Assembly (NCBI GenBank): GCA_964036315.1
Contig: OZ038485.1
Location: 76,196,960 to 76,260,959 of the forward strand
DNA length: 64,000 bases
Direction: 5' to 3'
From: Acanthosepion esculentum
Taxonomy: Eukaryota; Mollusca; Cephalopoda; Sepiida; Sepiidae
This document shows, piece by piece, positions 1-11,170 of the stretch. Both the position numbers and the translations under genes were made by a program. Under the pieces are notes generated by a model, which was not told where the DNA came from, did not search any database, and saw only the letters and a program-made list of their open reading frames with translations. Each line of letters opens with the position of its first letter. The stretch's first letter is position 1.

Positions 1-303
1 ACCGGTTGGGGAGAGACCCCTGGCAGAACCAGTTGTTGAACACCACAGTCAAAATCGGGACAAAGATGTATGACAGCCTCAAGTACAATTCATAGGGCAA
101 ACCATCCAGACCGGGCGACTTGCCTCTGCTGACCTTCTTCAATGCTGTGTAGACCTCGCCTTCCGTGATCTCTCCCTTGTAGCTTCAGTCGGCGAAAGCT
201 GAGGAAAGTCAGCCAAATAGCTGCGAAATTTGTCCTCACGAAGACCAGGCTCATTGGTAAACTGGCTCTCGAAATGCTGCTGAAACGTCTCACACATGTC
301 TTC
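1..303 (-). mobile_element. LINE reverse transcriptase fragment
   Basis: On the minus strand the sequence reads a non-LTR retrotransposon RT start: a CETFQQHFESQF stretch, then after a one-base frameshift ALKKVSRGKSPGLDGLPYEL and a following FVPILTVVFNNWF..GSLP. GKSPG.DGLP.E.Y is the classic RT domain 1 signature of LINE elements. The fragment is cut by the window edge, and the A/T-rich stretch from about 300 on has no matching coding. It is relatively GC-rich and only lightly decayed, so a fairly recent copy. The same family recurs at 9985-10260. Confidence 0.8.
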
Positions 304-2240
304 TGAAATTTCTATTTCTCTTTTATCCTTTTTGGTTTCTGGTGTTTTTCCTTTTTTGTTTTTTGTATTGATCTTTTTTGCTTGTTTTTACTTCAATTAA
401 TTTTATGAAAATGTGTAGCTAGTTCCAATTTAAATAAAAGTGAAATATTTAAAATTCTAAAAATAAAATATACAGAATAACAACAAATAGTTTGATATTT
501 AAAATTATATTATGGGAGCTTATTGATTGTTTGATGACAAAAGCTTTCTGAACCCATTATTGCCAGAAGATTTACTTTTGTTATTCATTTATAATAGTTT
601 TCATGGGACAAAGTCCAGAGTATATTTGCTTGTACCTGAATCTTTTTCAGAGTAAGCAATCAGGATGATACAAGATAGTTTCAGTCAGCATTGTCCTCAA
701 TTTAGAAACAATGGATAAAACAGATATAAATTTGAGAAGTGTTACTCTATGTTATTTCTATTGCTTTGTCCAAATTAATCACCTTTGAATCAATGGTCAT
801 CTGTAATAAGTCTAACAAATGAGAATGAATGCTGTTATTGAAAATGTTAACAGTTTTTGGTATTTTTGAAAGGTTTTCCATGCTGTCTAATCAACTTACC
901 TGAGCTATTCGTGCAAATATATTGATATTGGGAAGAATCAATTATTTTTATATAAAGAAATCATAAAGGTTTATATTAAATAAAAACTCAAACATAATAT
1001 AATTAATGATAGTTTAATATAATGTTTAATTCTGTATTTGGTAGCAATGAAAATAGAAATAAAAATAGAAATAATTTTTATAAAATTTGGAACAAGATAA
1101 TTAAGAACAATAAGGCAATTTTAACAGCTCATTTAAAGTATGAAAGGGATTGTTGATATTAATTAATATTTAAATAAAATATTCTTAATTTTTTCAAAGT
1201 TAAGTATTTTATTTTTTGCAATAAATAATTTTATAATTTGCAAAATTGATTTAGAAACATATTGTTTAATTAGAAAAAACTGGAAACATTTTTACTTTAG
1301 GTCTTAAATCAAACACATTTTCAAACAATAATTTTGAGTCTATTAGATATTTTAAGGCAAAATAATTTTAATAACTTTAAGAAACATTTAACACATTTTT
1401 ATGTTTGAATCATATCTGAAAGAGAAATAAAATAAATAATAAAGAAAACCAGATGAGTGAGTTAATTTAAATTTTAATTGGCATATAAATAGACATGGTT
1501 ATTTCAGATTTTAATTGAAGGCATATCATTCCGTAGAGAAAAGTATTTTTCTGTAGTTTTAAATTAATTTTGTTTCTACAGATAGCCAAAGAGTTTGATT
1601 TGACATAAACATTTACATTTTTGTAACTTCAAGTTTAGTGTTTTAACCAATAAATCATTATTGTAATGCTAATATTGCTTTTGTTATTTTACTGAATTTG
1701 CTTAGTTTTCCTTTTTGTTTTTCTCCCTTTACTTGATCCAAATTCATCGCCCATGTCAATGACACTAGCACCCTCTCTCAGTTGCTTTATCAATTTTCAA
1801 TGCATGCAGCAGACATCTATTTTTGAAGGTGCTGTCCAACAATCACAAAATACTTATTGATTTTAAGATTTTCTATAAGCCTCATTAATAAAACAGACAA
1901 TAAAAATACTTTTATTTTAGAAACTGAATATCATTACATGACTTGGAATTGTATTTCTCTTGCTAAAGACAAAATTGTTTTACAATCATCATTGCTGATC
2001 AGTTTTATTTTGCCAGATCAACATATTAAAAAAGAAAAAAAATCTAGAAGGAGGTATTGTTGCCATCTTTCAAACATATTTCATGAATAATCTGTTTGGC
2101 TTTTTTAAAAAACAAAAGCCAGTGACTCAAAAAAAAAAAAATTACAGATAGACAAGTGGTACAAATAAATTTCTAGACAGCAACAATAATATCAATTAAT
2201 ATAATGAAATCACCAAACACTATGTACAACTGCATCCTTA
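304..2240. other. AT-rich non-coding flank or intron
   Basis: Nearly two kilobases of AT-rich sequence without coding character, microsatellite or recognised repeat. Short A- and T-runs only. It lies upstream of the first transporter exon seen, and whether it is intron or intergenic cannot be told. Confidence 0.6.
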
Positions 2241-2241
2241 C

Positions 2242-2358
2242 ACTGCCAAGATCTTAAAGGCATTCGTCCTATGTGCCAGGACCTTGGGGCTGATGTTTAA
2301 TGCCTTAAAGGCTTCCTCCATTGTGTCCCTGTTGACCCCAGTTAACTTGTGGGCTTAA
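2242..2358 (-). other. Short coding-like patch, unidentified
   Basis: A small patch with balanced base composition in AT-rich surroundings. The minus strand reads AHKLTGVNRDTMEEAFKALN then ISPKVLAHRTNAFKILAV before a stop. The reading is amphipathic and protein-like, but I do not recognise the family. It could be a transposon remnant or a pseudo-exon. Beyond it, 2360-3187 is AT-rich and featureless. Confidence 0.3.
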
Positions 2359-3187
2359 CATATGGACTTAATAATTGCATTTAACACTTGTCTGAATAGA
2401 TACTATTATAATGCAAACATAGCAAATAAAACAGGGTCCATTTCACTGTTAGCAGATTTTTCTTATTTTCATAAGTTCTGGGTTTCTTTATTACATAGAA
2501 ATCATCAATGTTTACTCAGAATTATTTCTTTTATATAAAATTCTATGCATGATTCAGTTACTGATTGTTAAATCAATAAGGACAATTTTTGTAGCAGCAA
2601 TAAAAAATACAAACATTTCCAAAAATGCACTGATTCTAGACTGGCTGTCTTGCTTTTTATTTGTCAAGACTAAATTAGTAGTTAACTTTTAGTTATAAAC
2701 AAAACTTATTTTACTCCATTTTTATTCCTTCAAGATAAGACTATTTAGTTCATAGGATCTTTTCAGTCTCTGTCTTTCTTGTTCTTTTGATAAATAAAAC
2801 ATTTTTATTTCAATATAAAAGTCTTTGGCTAATGTTTGTATTGAATAGATAACTGAAAGATACTTTTAATTATTTTTGGTAACATTTGTTGGTTTCTGAT
2901 AAAAGTGATTCAGACTGTGCATCTATGATGAATGGAAATTAAATTTCATGTCAACTCTAGTTATTTCTGAATAAAAAATGTTCTGATCAAAAGAACATTT
3001 TTGATCTGAAATATTATTATTATTTTAAACTTTGCAAAGGAAACATCTTTCAAATTCTGTCAAAGCCATTTTATATTGTTTAATAATTCTGTCACAATTC
3101 ACATCTATATACATGTTCTCTATCATCACAGATTTATAATTTCCTTTATTTTTTAAATGAATAACACTTTATTGACTATTCTGCTAG

Positions 3188-3345
3188 CTTTAGCCACTGA
3201 AAACAAACAACATTGAGCCCAGTCAGTACTTAGATGGAGGTACACTTGAGAACAACTGTAAGCATCCTCCTACAATCTGAAATATGTTTCTGTTTTAAAT
3301 AACCCACAAAGGGTTAATAAGCTGTAAAAAAATCAATCAATCAAA
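3188..3345 (+). repeat. 5S rRNA-derived SINE, diverged copy
   Basis: The stretch TTGAGCCCAGTCAGTACTTA with the following GATGG matches the 3' half of metazoan 5S rRNA (internal control region). It is followed after a short body by the tail AGCTGTAAAAA-ATCAATCAATCAA. The same head, body and tail order occurs at 9622-9909, so the two are copies of one SINE family of the 5S (SINE3) type. This copy lost the 5' third of the 5S head. Confidence 0.65.
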
Positions 3346-3743
3346 TTGCTTCAGCCAAATTCCTCAATATCTTAGTCTGTTAATGCCACCAGCAAGTACA
3401 AATTAGTATTATAAATAAATGGTTAAAGATCTGTTTGAAGGACAATATTGGTCATTGATTATCTATAATGAGGAATGTACAACTTCAACAAAGAACTTAT
3501 TTTTCTTGATTAATCAGACTGTATGTGTTCAAGAAGACAATACAAAATGTTTGTATCTAGGCTTTACATTTAGTTCTAATATGAAAACAATATGAAACAT
3601 TACAAAGCTAGAAGCATATAGCAAATATTTAAAATTGTGTCTCATATATATATATTTATATATAGAGAGAGAGGGCATGAAACTTTGAGTTGTGCAATCA
3701 ACGCAAAGTATTATGCATATTTTTTAATATATATATGTGTATA

Positions 3744-3746
<3 letters not shown>

Positions 3747-3790
<44 letters not shown>

Positions 3791-3944
3791 TTAAGCAAGA
3801 TATCTTCATTCAGGCATGTTTAGTTGAATATTTTGTCTATTTATTTTTATTTTAATTCTCTCAAATTTCTGAAGAAATTGGTCTGTGAATTTGACATGAT
3901 TAAAATAAAAATAAACATATGTCTAGATTATTCAACCACATATA

Positions 3945-4005
<61 letters not shown>

Positions 4006-4020
4006 TTATATATATATATA
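3747..4020. repeat. (GT)n and (TA)n microsatellites
   Basis: A run of about 21 GT units at 3747-3788 and an AT run interrupted by TACATA at 3940-4020, directly abutting a dispersed repeat copy that starts at 4019. Confidence 0.95.
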
Positions 4021-4700
4021 ATAAAAAGACTTAAACACTAATATTCCATGGTCATAATTTATTCCATTGGAATCGTAAAAACGATCCAATTCATCAGACC
4101 TACAGATTCAAAAAGAAAACAGAAAAAACAACTCTGGGAAAATATTAATAAGCGTATATGTGTGAGAGTGTGGGAGGACATGGGATGTATATAGAGGGGT
4201 AACAGACGAGAGAGGCAGGGAGGTCCAAAGGTGGAGGGGGCATTAACCTTTAACAGAGAGAAGATTTAAAGAAGGGTTTCATTGAGAAAAGTGTGCGTAT
4301 TTTCAAACGTCCGAAGATATACCGAAATAGTGTACATTTCTTGGCGACATACACACTCCATAGGCAATAAAATCTTATACTCCTGCCCAGACACCTACAA
4401 CACACACATACACACACACACACCTATATATATATATACATATACATATACATGCCTAGAAAAACCAATTTCAAAACCCATGCTAAATTCGCTATAATTG
4501 AGAGAATGGAAAAGTTTAGAGAAGATAACATTAGAAAGATTTTAGGATTCCATGAAACTAAGTGGAGATGACGCTCAGAAACACATTGTCCAGCCGGGCC
4601 AAGCCATAAACTTAACAATATAGATAGTTTTAATATATAACCCTGCAAATCACAACCTACTCACCCACACCCACACGGATCTATCCATGTACACACATCA
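4019..4700 (+). repeat. Dispersed repeat family, copy A
   Basis: From ATAAAAAGACTTAAACACTA to about 4395 the sequence is clearly homologous, with scattered substitutions, to 8795-9185. Shared landmarks are ATTCCATGGTCATAATTTAT, a GATCCAATTCATCAGACCTA block, a GGGTAACAGACGAGAGA block and an ACATACACAC end. No coding capacity or terminal repeats were recognised. An internal CA/TA microsatellite lies at 4403-4453. The part beyond 4400 is only weakly comparable. Confidence 0.8.
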
Positions 4701-4729
4701 CCTCATACTCACTCTTTAATGAGTCAAAT

Positions 4730-4743
4730 GATATATATATATA

Positions 4744-4800
<57 letters not shown>
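4730..4800. repeat. (AT)n microsatellite
   Basis: About 70 bases of AT, with one GATATAT interruption near 4744. The following 4800-5460 is AT-rich intron without recognised content up to the exon acceptor. Confidence 0.95.
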
Positions 4801-4803
<3 letters not shown>

Positions 4804-5462
4804 CAATTCTAAAAAGTTTTGTATATGACCAAGAAGGGATTATTAATCACTTCTTAAATTAAAAATATTTGATGTTTGGTCATTTGATCAGATTTTGTGA
4901 AGTGAGTCATGCCACAACTTTTTAACACCATCTTGCTGAAATCTATGTGGTAAATATTAGAGACCAGAATTAAAAGTCATCCGGTTCCACAAATAGATTG
5001 GTTTTCCATAGATGTGCATAAGTGAATCAGCTTTTGAAGCATTCTCTTTTGATTGTGCTTTGTTAATTAATGTTGACCGTATGCAATATTTTTACACATT
5101 ATGCTTCTCAGTGTTTCTGAAAAATATGTTCAAAATAAAATTTCTAATGACAACATTAACATTCCATAATAGATTTTTGGGAGAAATCTGAAGAAAAATC
5201 TATTAAAATAAGTGAAATTAATTTAATAAAATCTAAATTAAATGTAGAGTTGTATTGAGAAAAGTAAACTTGTATTCAGAATCAAATTATATTGGAGTGA
5301 GAGACACAAAAAGAAAAATAATTGAACTTAACATTAACTTCCTGGATTTTAAAGCTAACTCATGTCAAGAAATTTCTGAAGTTTCAGTTACTGTCACTTT
5401 TAGTGGATAGACATTTTTTTTAAATTTATGTAATTAAAATCACTTATTTTTATTATTTACAG

Positions 5463-5608
5463 GTTATCTTGCAAATCGTTTTGGAGGCAAATATGTTTTT
5501 GGATTTGGAATTTTGGCAACAGGTCTGCTGACTTTGCTAACCCCTGCATGTATCTACTGGAATGTGCTGTCCTTGGTCATTTTGAGGATTTTTGAAGGTG
5601 TTTGTGAG
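5463..5608 (+). CDS. SLC17A5: Sialin-like SLC17 transporter, exon for TM3 and start of TM4 (partial gene)
   Basis: First recognisable exon of a proton- or sodium-coupled organic anion transporter of the SLC17 branch of the major facilitator superfamily, expected in lysosomal or vesicle membranes. After two bases completing a glycine codon it reads 48 codons beginning YLANRFGGKYVFGFG and ending RIFEGVCE. The FGGK...GFGIL.T..LTL.TP pattern matches human sialin TM3. The block R-x-x-E-x-x-x-E at the end corresponds to sialin Arg168, Glu171 and Glu175, charged residues known to matter in TM4. Borders: a tttac-AG acceptor at 5461-5462 and a GT donor at 5609 (gtacga), phase 0. The preceding exon, which should encode TM1-2 and the start codon, was not found in 1-5460. 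Family is certain; the sialin subtype is inferred from sequence character. Confidence 0.93.
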
Positions 5609-5734
5609 GTACGAAGATGGTTGTATCATATTTCATCATTTTTCTGACATTGCTGTCATGAACATTATTTGCTTTTCCACATTCATGTTAATATATTGTG
5701 AAGAAGTTTTCACTCATTTTTAATAAATGAGAAT

Positions 5735-6960
5735 TCCTACAGGCTATCAATTTTTGTTCCCATATTTGTAAAAGTTTGTAGCATTATTCAATGGATGGCA
5801 TTTGAACATGTGATTGTGTTTCACACGTGACTGAAAATTATGACATATATATAATCTGAAAGATGAAATTTCAACACTTCTTTCTACATGAGTCATGTGT
5901 AGATTGTGATTCTTAAATGTTTTAAACTGAAAATGGAAAAAAATGAGATGCATTTTTATCCTTTGATCCTCTTTTATTTCCATAAAGGAAAAATGCTGTA
6001 CAATAACAAAAAAGATATGTGCCATTTATGGAGATAGTACCATAGCTGGGAGTATTATTTGTAAGTGGCTTACTAGGTTCAGAAGTGAAAATTTTGATCT
6101 GTAAAACTGAGAGTACTCTTACAGGCTTGCAGACATTGATGATGATCAAATCAAAACATTGATTGAAAATAATCCTGATCACATGATATATGACATCACA
6201 GAGATATTCCACATATCTCATGAGTGTTGTAAGGCATTTGAAAGATTTTGAGTACATGAATAACTATGATATTTGTGTGCCTCACAATTTAATGGGAAAA
6301 ATTTCATGGATGACATTTCCATGTGATTCTCTGCTCAAATGTAACAAAAACAACCCAGTTTTGAAAAGAATGATAGGTGATGAAAGCTGATTTGTTTAGA
6401 AAAATGTGGAGTGAAAAAACCCTGAAGAAAATGAAATGAGCCACTACTAACCACTCTAAAAGTCAGTCTGCATTCAAAGAAGGAGACATGGTATGTTTGG
6501 TAGGATTGGAAGATCATTGTGTATTATGAGGGCTTTCTGAAAAATCAAACATTGAATTCCAACAATTACTGTTCCAAACTGGTCTGAATAAGATAGCAAT
6601 CAATGAAAATTGTCAAGAATTGGCCAGTTGGATGGATGTTGTATTCCACCTCTTTGCAAACCTGACAGAAATTAGCTGGAATGTGCTAGTACACCTACCT
6701 TATTTACCTGACCTTCCACCTCCAGATTTCCACTTATTTTGATTCCAATAAAATTCTTTTCATGGGAACAACTTCAATTCTCTAGAAGCCTGTAAAACCA
6801 CTTAGACCAGTTCATCAGCCAGAAAGGTATCAAGTTTTAGGAGGAAGGAATTATGAAGGAACAAGTTGGTATCTATGTGGTTCAATAAATCTATATATAA
6901 ATATCTAAATATTGTCTTTGAAATTCACTTAAAAAACATTACAAACTTTTGTTCTGATTA
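5735..6960 (+). pseudogene. Decayed mariner transposon with transposase remains
   Basis: The + strand carries mariner transposase pieces in order, with many stops and shifts: a KK-ICAIYGDST stretch with TRFRSENFDL (helix-turn-helix region), DIDDDQIKTLIENNP, ISHECCKAFE, VPHNLMGK, CDSLLKCNKNNPVLKRMIGD (first catalytic Asp region), then far-degraded CELLP-like and VLVHLPYLPDLPPPDFHLF (third Asp region). The order and spacing match mariner DD34D transposases of about 345 residues. Similar TAAAAGTTTGTA-like motifs in inverted orientation occur near 5765 and 6945 and probably mark the terminal repeats. The element is inactive. Confidence 0.8.
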
Positions 6961-6979
6961 CACACACACACACACACAC

Positions 6980-7022
<43 letters not shown>
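6959..7022. repeat. (CA)n(TA)n microsatellite
   Basis: A CA run followed by CATA and a TA run, at the 3' edge of the mariner remnant. Confidence 0.95.
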
Positions 7023-7024
<2 letters not shown>

Positions 7025-7160
7025 CTGTCTATTCCTTTTCTTATGCATACAGGAGTGCTCAATTTTAAATACTTTTAAAAGAGCTTTCTAATACACATAA
7101 AAATAACCTTTATTATTTACCCACTAACAGAGTGTTTCACACGTATCAGTGCAATTTTTG

Positions 7161-7456
7161 AAATGTTCCCAATTTTTACATCAGAATTCAAATAGAAGAA
7201 TGCCAAAATCTGCCATGTCTTACAAATATAAACAACTTTTTAATCCAAATGATAAATTTTATTGTTTATATCATTTTTGTATTAAGAATCACCAGACAAG
7301 TAATTTTAATGACAGTGTCATCTCTTATTTTTGGTAATTGGGAACATACACACACACACACACATGTTTATGGGAGTGTTAAAGGATAATATTTGTAAGA
7401 CATGGCAGATTTTGGCATTCTTCTATTTGAATTCTGATGTAAAAATTGGGAACATT
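7161..7456. repeat. Perfect 69-bp inverted repeat with 158-bp spacer
   Basis: Bases 7161-7229 and 7388-7456 are exact reverse complements over 69 positions by eye (left arm starts AAATGTTCCCAATTTTTACA). The spacer is AT-rich with a CACACA run near 7348. No transposase and no clear target duplication were seen. It could be the end of a MITE, or a recent inverted duplication. Confidence 0.9.
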
Positions 7457-7459
7457 TTG

Positions 7460-8550
7460 TCAGTTTATTCTTTTGCAGAATCAATATGCTTAGTTCTTGA
7501 AATTAAAGACAATCTACTTCTCACTGATCACACCCTTCTGTTTATTTGTAGCCATAGATGACATCACTTTAATGTCTTGTGTCATTATCTGATCAGTGTT
7601 TAATTATTTACCAAAAATAAATTTGTTCTGTTTGCAGATATTTGAGTGATGCAAAGTGTGGGATGCACAGGAAAACAGATAAACTGCTTTTGGTGTAGCT
7701 ATTATGGTCATTGGAACTTCTCTTGCTATTTCTGTCCTTTATCTGAGATAACCGTTTTTAGCCTCTTTCAATCTCTGATGCTTAAAGCCCATCCTTCCAG
7801 ATTTTAAATTCATTGTGTAATATATACACAAGTCTTGTGTCTCTCATTTTTTCAGTTTTAAACTCCCTTAGAATGATTCATTCATTCTTTTCTCCAGTTC
7901 ATTTGCCATTTTGGCATTCATTCTTTTATTCTTACTTTTATTCTTCTTTTATACTTTTTTCTTTGTCTTTCATTCTTAATTTCTCTTTTTCAGTTTTTCC
8001 TTATTTTACTTATTCTTTTTTCTACTGATTTTTTTTTCCTTCATTTTTCCCATTTTCTATATTCTTTTTCTTTCATTCCTTATATTTTAAATTTTTCATA
8101 TATCTTGATCTTTTTTATATATATTCTTTTTTCATTTATCACTTTTTCCAGTTTGTCCTTTTCACTCTTAAATAATTTTAAAATATTTGAACTTATTATC
8201 ATTTATACTTTCCAAGTGTTTTGTAAGTGAAAATTAGTTAAAAGAGAAACAATTCTGAAACAGATTTTAATATGATAAATACATGGATAATTCCAGCTCT
8301 AGCTACAACACTGAATTGAAAAGCTTCTATTACAATCATTATATAATTGAAAGAAAAACAATTTCTTTACTTAATTATGATATGGTGTGGATTTATTAAA
8401 TATTTGCTCATAGATTACATGTTAGAAAAAAGTTGTAAAAGTAATGTTTTGAATTTCTTAAATTAAACATTATCAGTTATTAACTTTTTATCTAGTATTT
8501 CTTACATTTTAATTGGAATTTTCAGACTGTCATAAGCAAATTGGATTAAG

Positions 8551-8556
<6 letters not shown>
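7460..8556. other. Intron, T-rich, nothing recognised
   Basis: Contains a strongly T/C-biased tract at about 7840-8160 (TTCATTCTTTT-like repeats) and otherwise plain AT-rich sequence. No coding or repeat family recognised. Confidence 0.6.
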
Positions 8557-8609
<53 letters not shown>

Positions 8610-8725
8610 TAGATAGATTGATTGATAATATTAGTGGTAAATATACACATACATATGCAATCATATATCTAAAATATCTAAATATATATACATACATACA
8701 TACACATACATATATATATATATAT
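8557..8725. repeat. (AT)n, (GATA)n and (TACA)n microsatellites
   Basis: An AT run at about 8556-8607, short GATA units to 8628, then CATACATA and TATATA runs at 8684-8727. Confidence 0.95.
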
Positions 8726-8794
8726 GTATAAAAAATAATTCCAAGAGCATAGAATCCAGGTAGAACTCAATGTCCATGGACAGAGTAAGGATAT

Positions 8795-9490
8795 AATAAA
8801 AAGGCTTAAACACTAATATTCCATGGTCATAATTTATTAAATTGGAATGGTAAATATGATCCAATTCATCAGACCTACAAATTCAAAAAGAAAACAGAAA
8901 AAACAACTCCGGGAATAAAAAATAAAATTTAGTGAGAGTGTATGTATGAGAGTGTTGGACAAATGCTAGAGTAAATGAAGGCTATAGGGAAGGGTAACAG
9001 ACGAGAGAAGAACAGGAAGGTCTAAAGATGAAGGGGGGATTAAAATTAAACAGAGAGAAGTTTTAAAGAGGGGAGTCAAAGATGGTTTAAGTGAGAGAAA
9101 TATGAATATTTTCAAATGTCTAATACATTAAAGATACACTGGAAAAGAGTATACATTTTGTGGTGACATACACACAATAGACAATATAATTTTAGAGCTC
9201 AGAAAATGAAAGATGGAGAGGAAAAGAAAAAGGGGTGGGGGAGATGGGGTTGAGTGGAACTAAAACCGAAGGGCATTTATAAAAGGACCACTGTGTAATC
9301 AAGAAAATTTGACAAAGGTAATATCGACTACAGGTTACAAATCTAATATAAACATATAAAAATAATGATTATCTAATCCAGCAAGGGCCTATATTTCTAT
9401 GTTCAAAAACACATACGTATACACACATACACAACGACATACAAAGAAACCAGTTTGAATTTGGAAAAGCCAGGTTAATACTCAGTAACA
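8795..9490 (+). repeat. Dispersed repeat family, copy B
   Basis: Second copy of the family at 4019-4700, same orientation, sharing the GGTCATAATTTATT, CCAATTCATCAGACCTACA and AACAGACGAGAGA landmarks. Here the 3' part continues through a purine-rich GGGGTGGGGGAGATGGGG tract and an ACACATACAC run without a long microsatellite. Two copies 4.8 kb apart in the same orientation could arise by independent insertion or local duplication. Confidence 0.8.
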
Positions 9491-9621
9491 TTTGTAAAAA
9501 TGTTATGAATATTTACAGTGAATTATAATTTATAATATGCTATAATGACTGTCAGTTTTTTTCTCTATCAGTAAGTGTTCAAATGAAAATAGTGAACCAT
9601 CAAGTAATACCATCTTAGGTA

Positions 9622-9909
9622 GGCTTACGACCACAACATTGTTTCTCATCCAATCACTGAAATTAATCAATGTTGAGCCTGGTCAGTACCTAGATGGGTA
9701 ACCAATTGGGAATACCAATTGCTGTCAGCTTGATGTGTATGAATTCACCTCTTCTATGCCCAGCTATGGGTTAAATAGTAGGACCTGTATCATCAAAATC
9801 TTTATTATTTCCAAAGAAATTCTTATAATCCAATCCAAAAATATTTCCTGGCTTTAAGTAACCTTAAAAATGTTGACAAGCTGTAAAAATACAAATCAAT
9901 CAATCAAAC
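9622..9909 (+). repeat. 5S rRNA-derived SINE, near full-length head
   Basis: 9622-9730 aligns over its length with a metazoan 5S rRNA gene: start GGCTTACGACCAC, middle GAGCCTGGTCAGTACCTAGA then TGGGTAACC, end GGGAATACCAATTGCTGTC then AGCTT. The internal promoter boxes are recognisable but the 5' and central helices are altered, so this is not a working rRNA gene. A non-5S body and a tail of GCTGTAAAAA with ATCAATCAATCAA follow, as in the copy at 3188-3345. Confidence 0.8.
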
Positions 9910-9984
9910 AAACCATCCTAACTAAATTAGTTGTATATGCAATAAGTCCCAGTATATCTGACAATTATAAATAATATCATCGAA

Positions 9985-10260
9985 TAATCCATCAAGTCCA
10001 GAAGATTTGTCAGATTCAATCTTCTACAATGTTTCTTTGATCTCTTCACTCTCATATTACACCTTTGCAGTCAGATGTCTCATTCATCATCAAGTAGAGA
10101 AATTCAGTCAAATTTCTCCACTGGCAGTCTAGAAATAAAATAGCAGTCAATAAATAAAATGAAAAGTTTCTTTTGGAATATCTCGCATATCTCTCCACTT
10201 CAGAATGAATATGCCCCTTTGAGTATCTGACAGAAAAAAGAAGCTATCCTCACAATATTC
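9985..10260 (-). mobile_element. Second LINE RT fragment, strongly decayed
   Basis: The minus strand reads CEIFQKKLF, a degraded acidic linker, then EEIKETL..IESDKSSGLDG. Aligned with the fragment at 1-303 (CETFQQHF ... ALKKVSRGKSPGLDG), it is the same LINE family, older and with stops. It follows directly after the 5S-derived SINE. From 10260 to the exon at 11083 the intron is AT-rich with no recognised feature. Confidence 0.6.
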
Positions 10261-11082
10261 CTCTTTTACATGTCAATCAGTTTTTTCATTTTGTGTTCTG
10301 ATTTGCTGAATAAAACTCCATATGCAACTGTCCCATTATATTAGATCTTCATTGCACTATCAGAAAACAGGCAAAAGTTTCAAAACAACAACATTAATAC
10401 AGTTCTCTCTGAAGTGCTTATGGATTATAGTAATACTGCAAGGCAATTTTGAAAACACTGTTTGCTTTTTAATTAAAATAATTGGTCCATGGTTTACTTT
10501 CTCCTTTCTTTTTTTTTTTTTGAGGTACTCCTAATTTAAATTTTCTTACAAAAAATAATAGAAAATCTATTAATATAGCCAAATATTAAAACATTTTAAT
10601 TTGCTTGCTTTTCATGTTAACATTTTTGTAATTACATAAGAGTATATAGATTCATTGATATCACTTTATTTTGCTAGTTTTTAGATTAGAAGAACCTTAG
10701 AACAGACAATTAGGGTGGATATCATTTCAGAGTATTGTATTCTAATTTGCAAATTTTAGCCAATCATAATAAATATATACTATCATTCATTTGCTTTAAT
10801 TACCTTTCAAGATTGACTTTTTTTTACTATCTGTTTATATGGAATCTAGAAATGCAAATAAATTGATTTTAAAATGATCTATCTGAAAATATTCTACATT
10901 TGTGAAATGAATATGCAGTAGCAAATTGTTAATTTGAGATTTGGAAACATGAGTCATGATATAAAATATGAATTGCCTCTTCAAAATAATTTAAATAAAA
11001 AGAGCAAATTGTAAATATAATACTTTTAAAAATTTATTTTGTCTTTACTTCACGTTACAATTTTCCCCCATTTTTTTTTCAG

Positions 11083-11170
11083 GGAGTCACTTACCCGTCC
11101 ATTCATGCAATGTGGGCCAACTGGGCCCCACCGTTGGAAAAAACAAAACTAGCCACAATTGCATTCTCAG
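11083..11170 (+). CDS. SLC17A5: Sialin-like SLC17 transporter, exon for TM4 end and TM4-TM5 loop
   Basis: Encodes 29 codons starting [20 protein letters not shown], plus one base of a split glycine codon. GVTYP..H.MW..WAPPLE is the SLC17 family signature found in vesicular glutamate transporters and sialin. The histidine aligns with sialin His183, a residue altered in human sialic acid storage disease. A long pyrimidine tract precedes the AG acceptor at 11081-11082, and the donor at 11171 is GT (gtagat). Exon A ends in phase 0 and this exon starts in phase 0, giving ...VCE-GVTYP, as in the family. Confidence 0.95.

Noticed and set aside
9622..9730. Functional 5S rRNA gene
   Set aside because: Central and 5' helices are disrupted and a SINE body and tail follow; a second decayed copy with the same tail exists.
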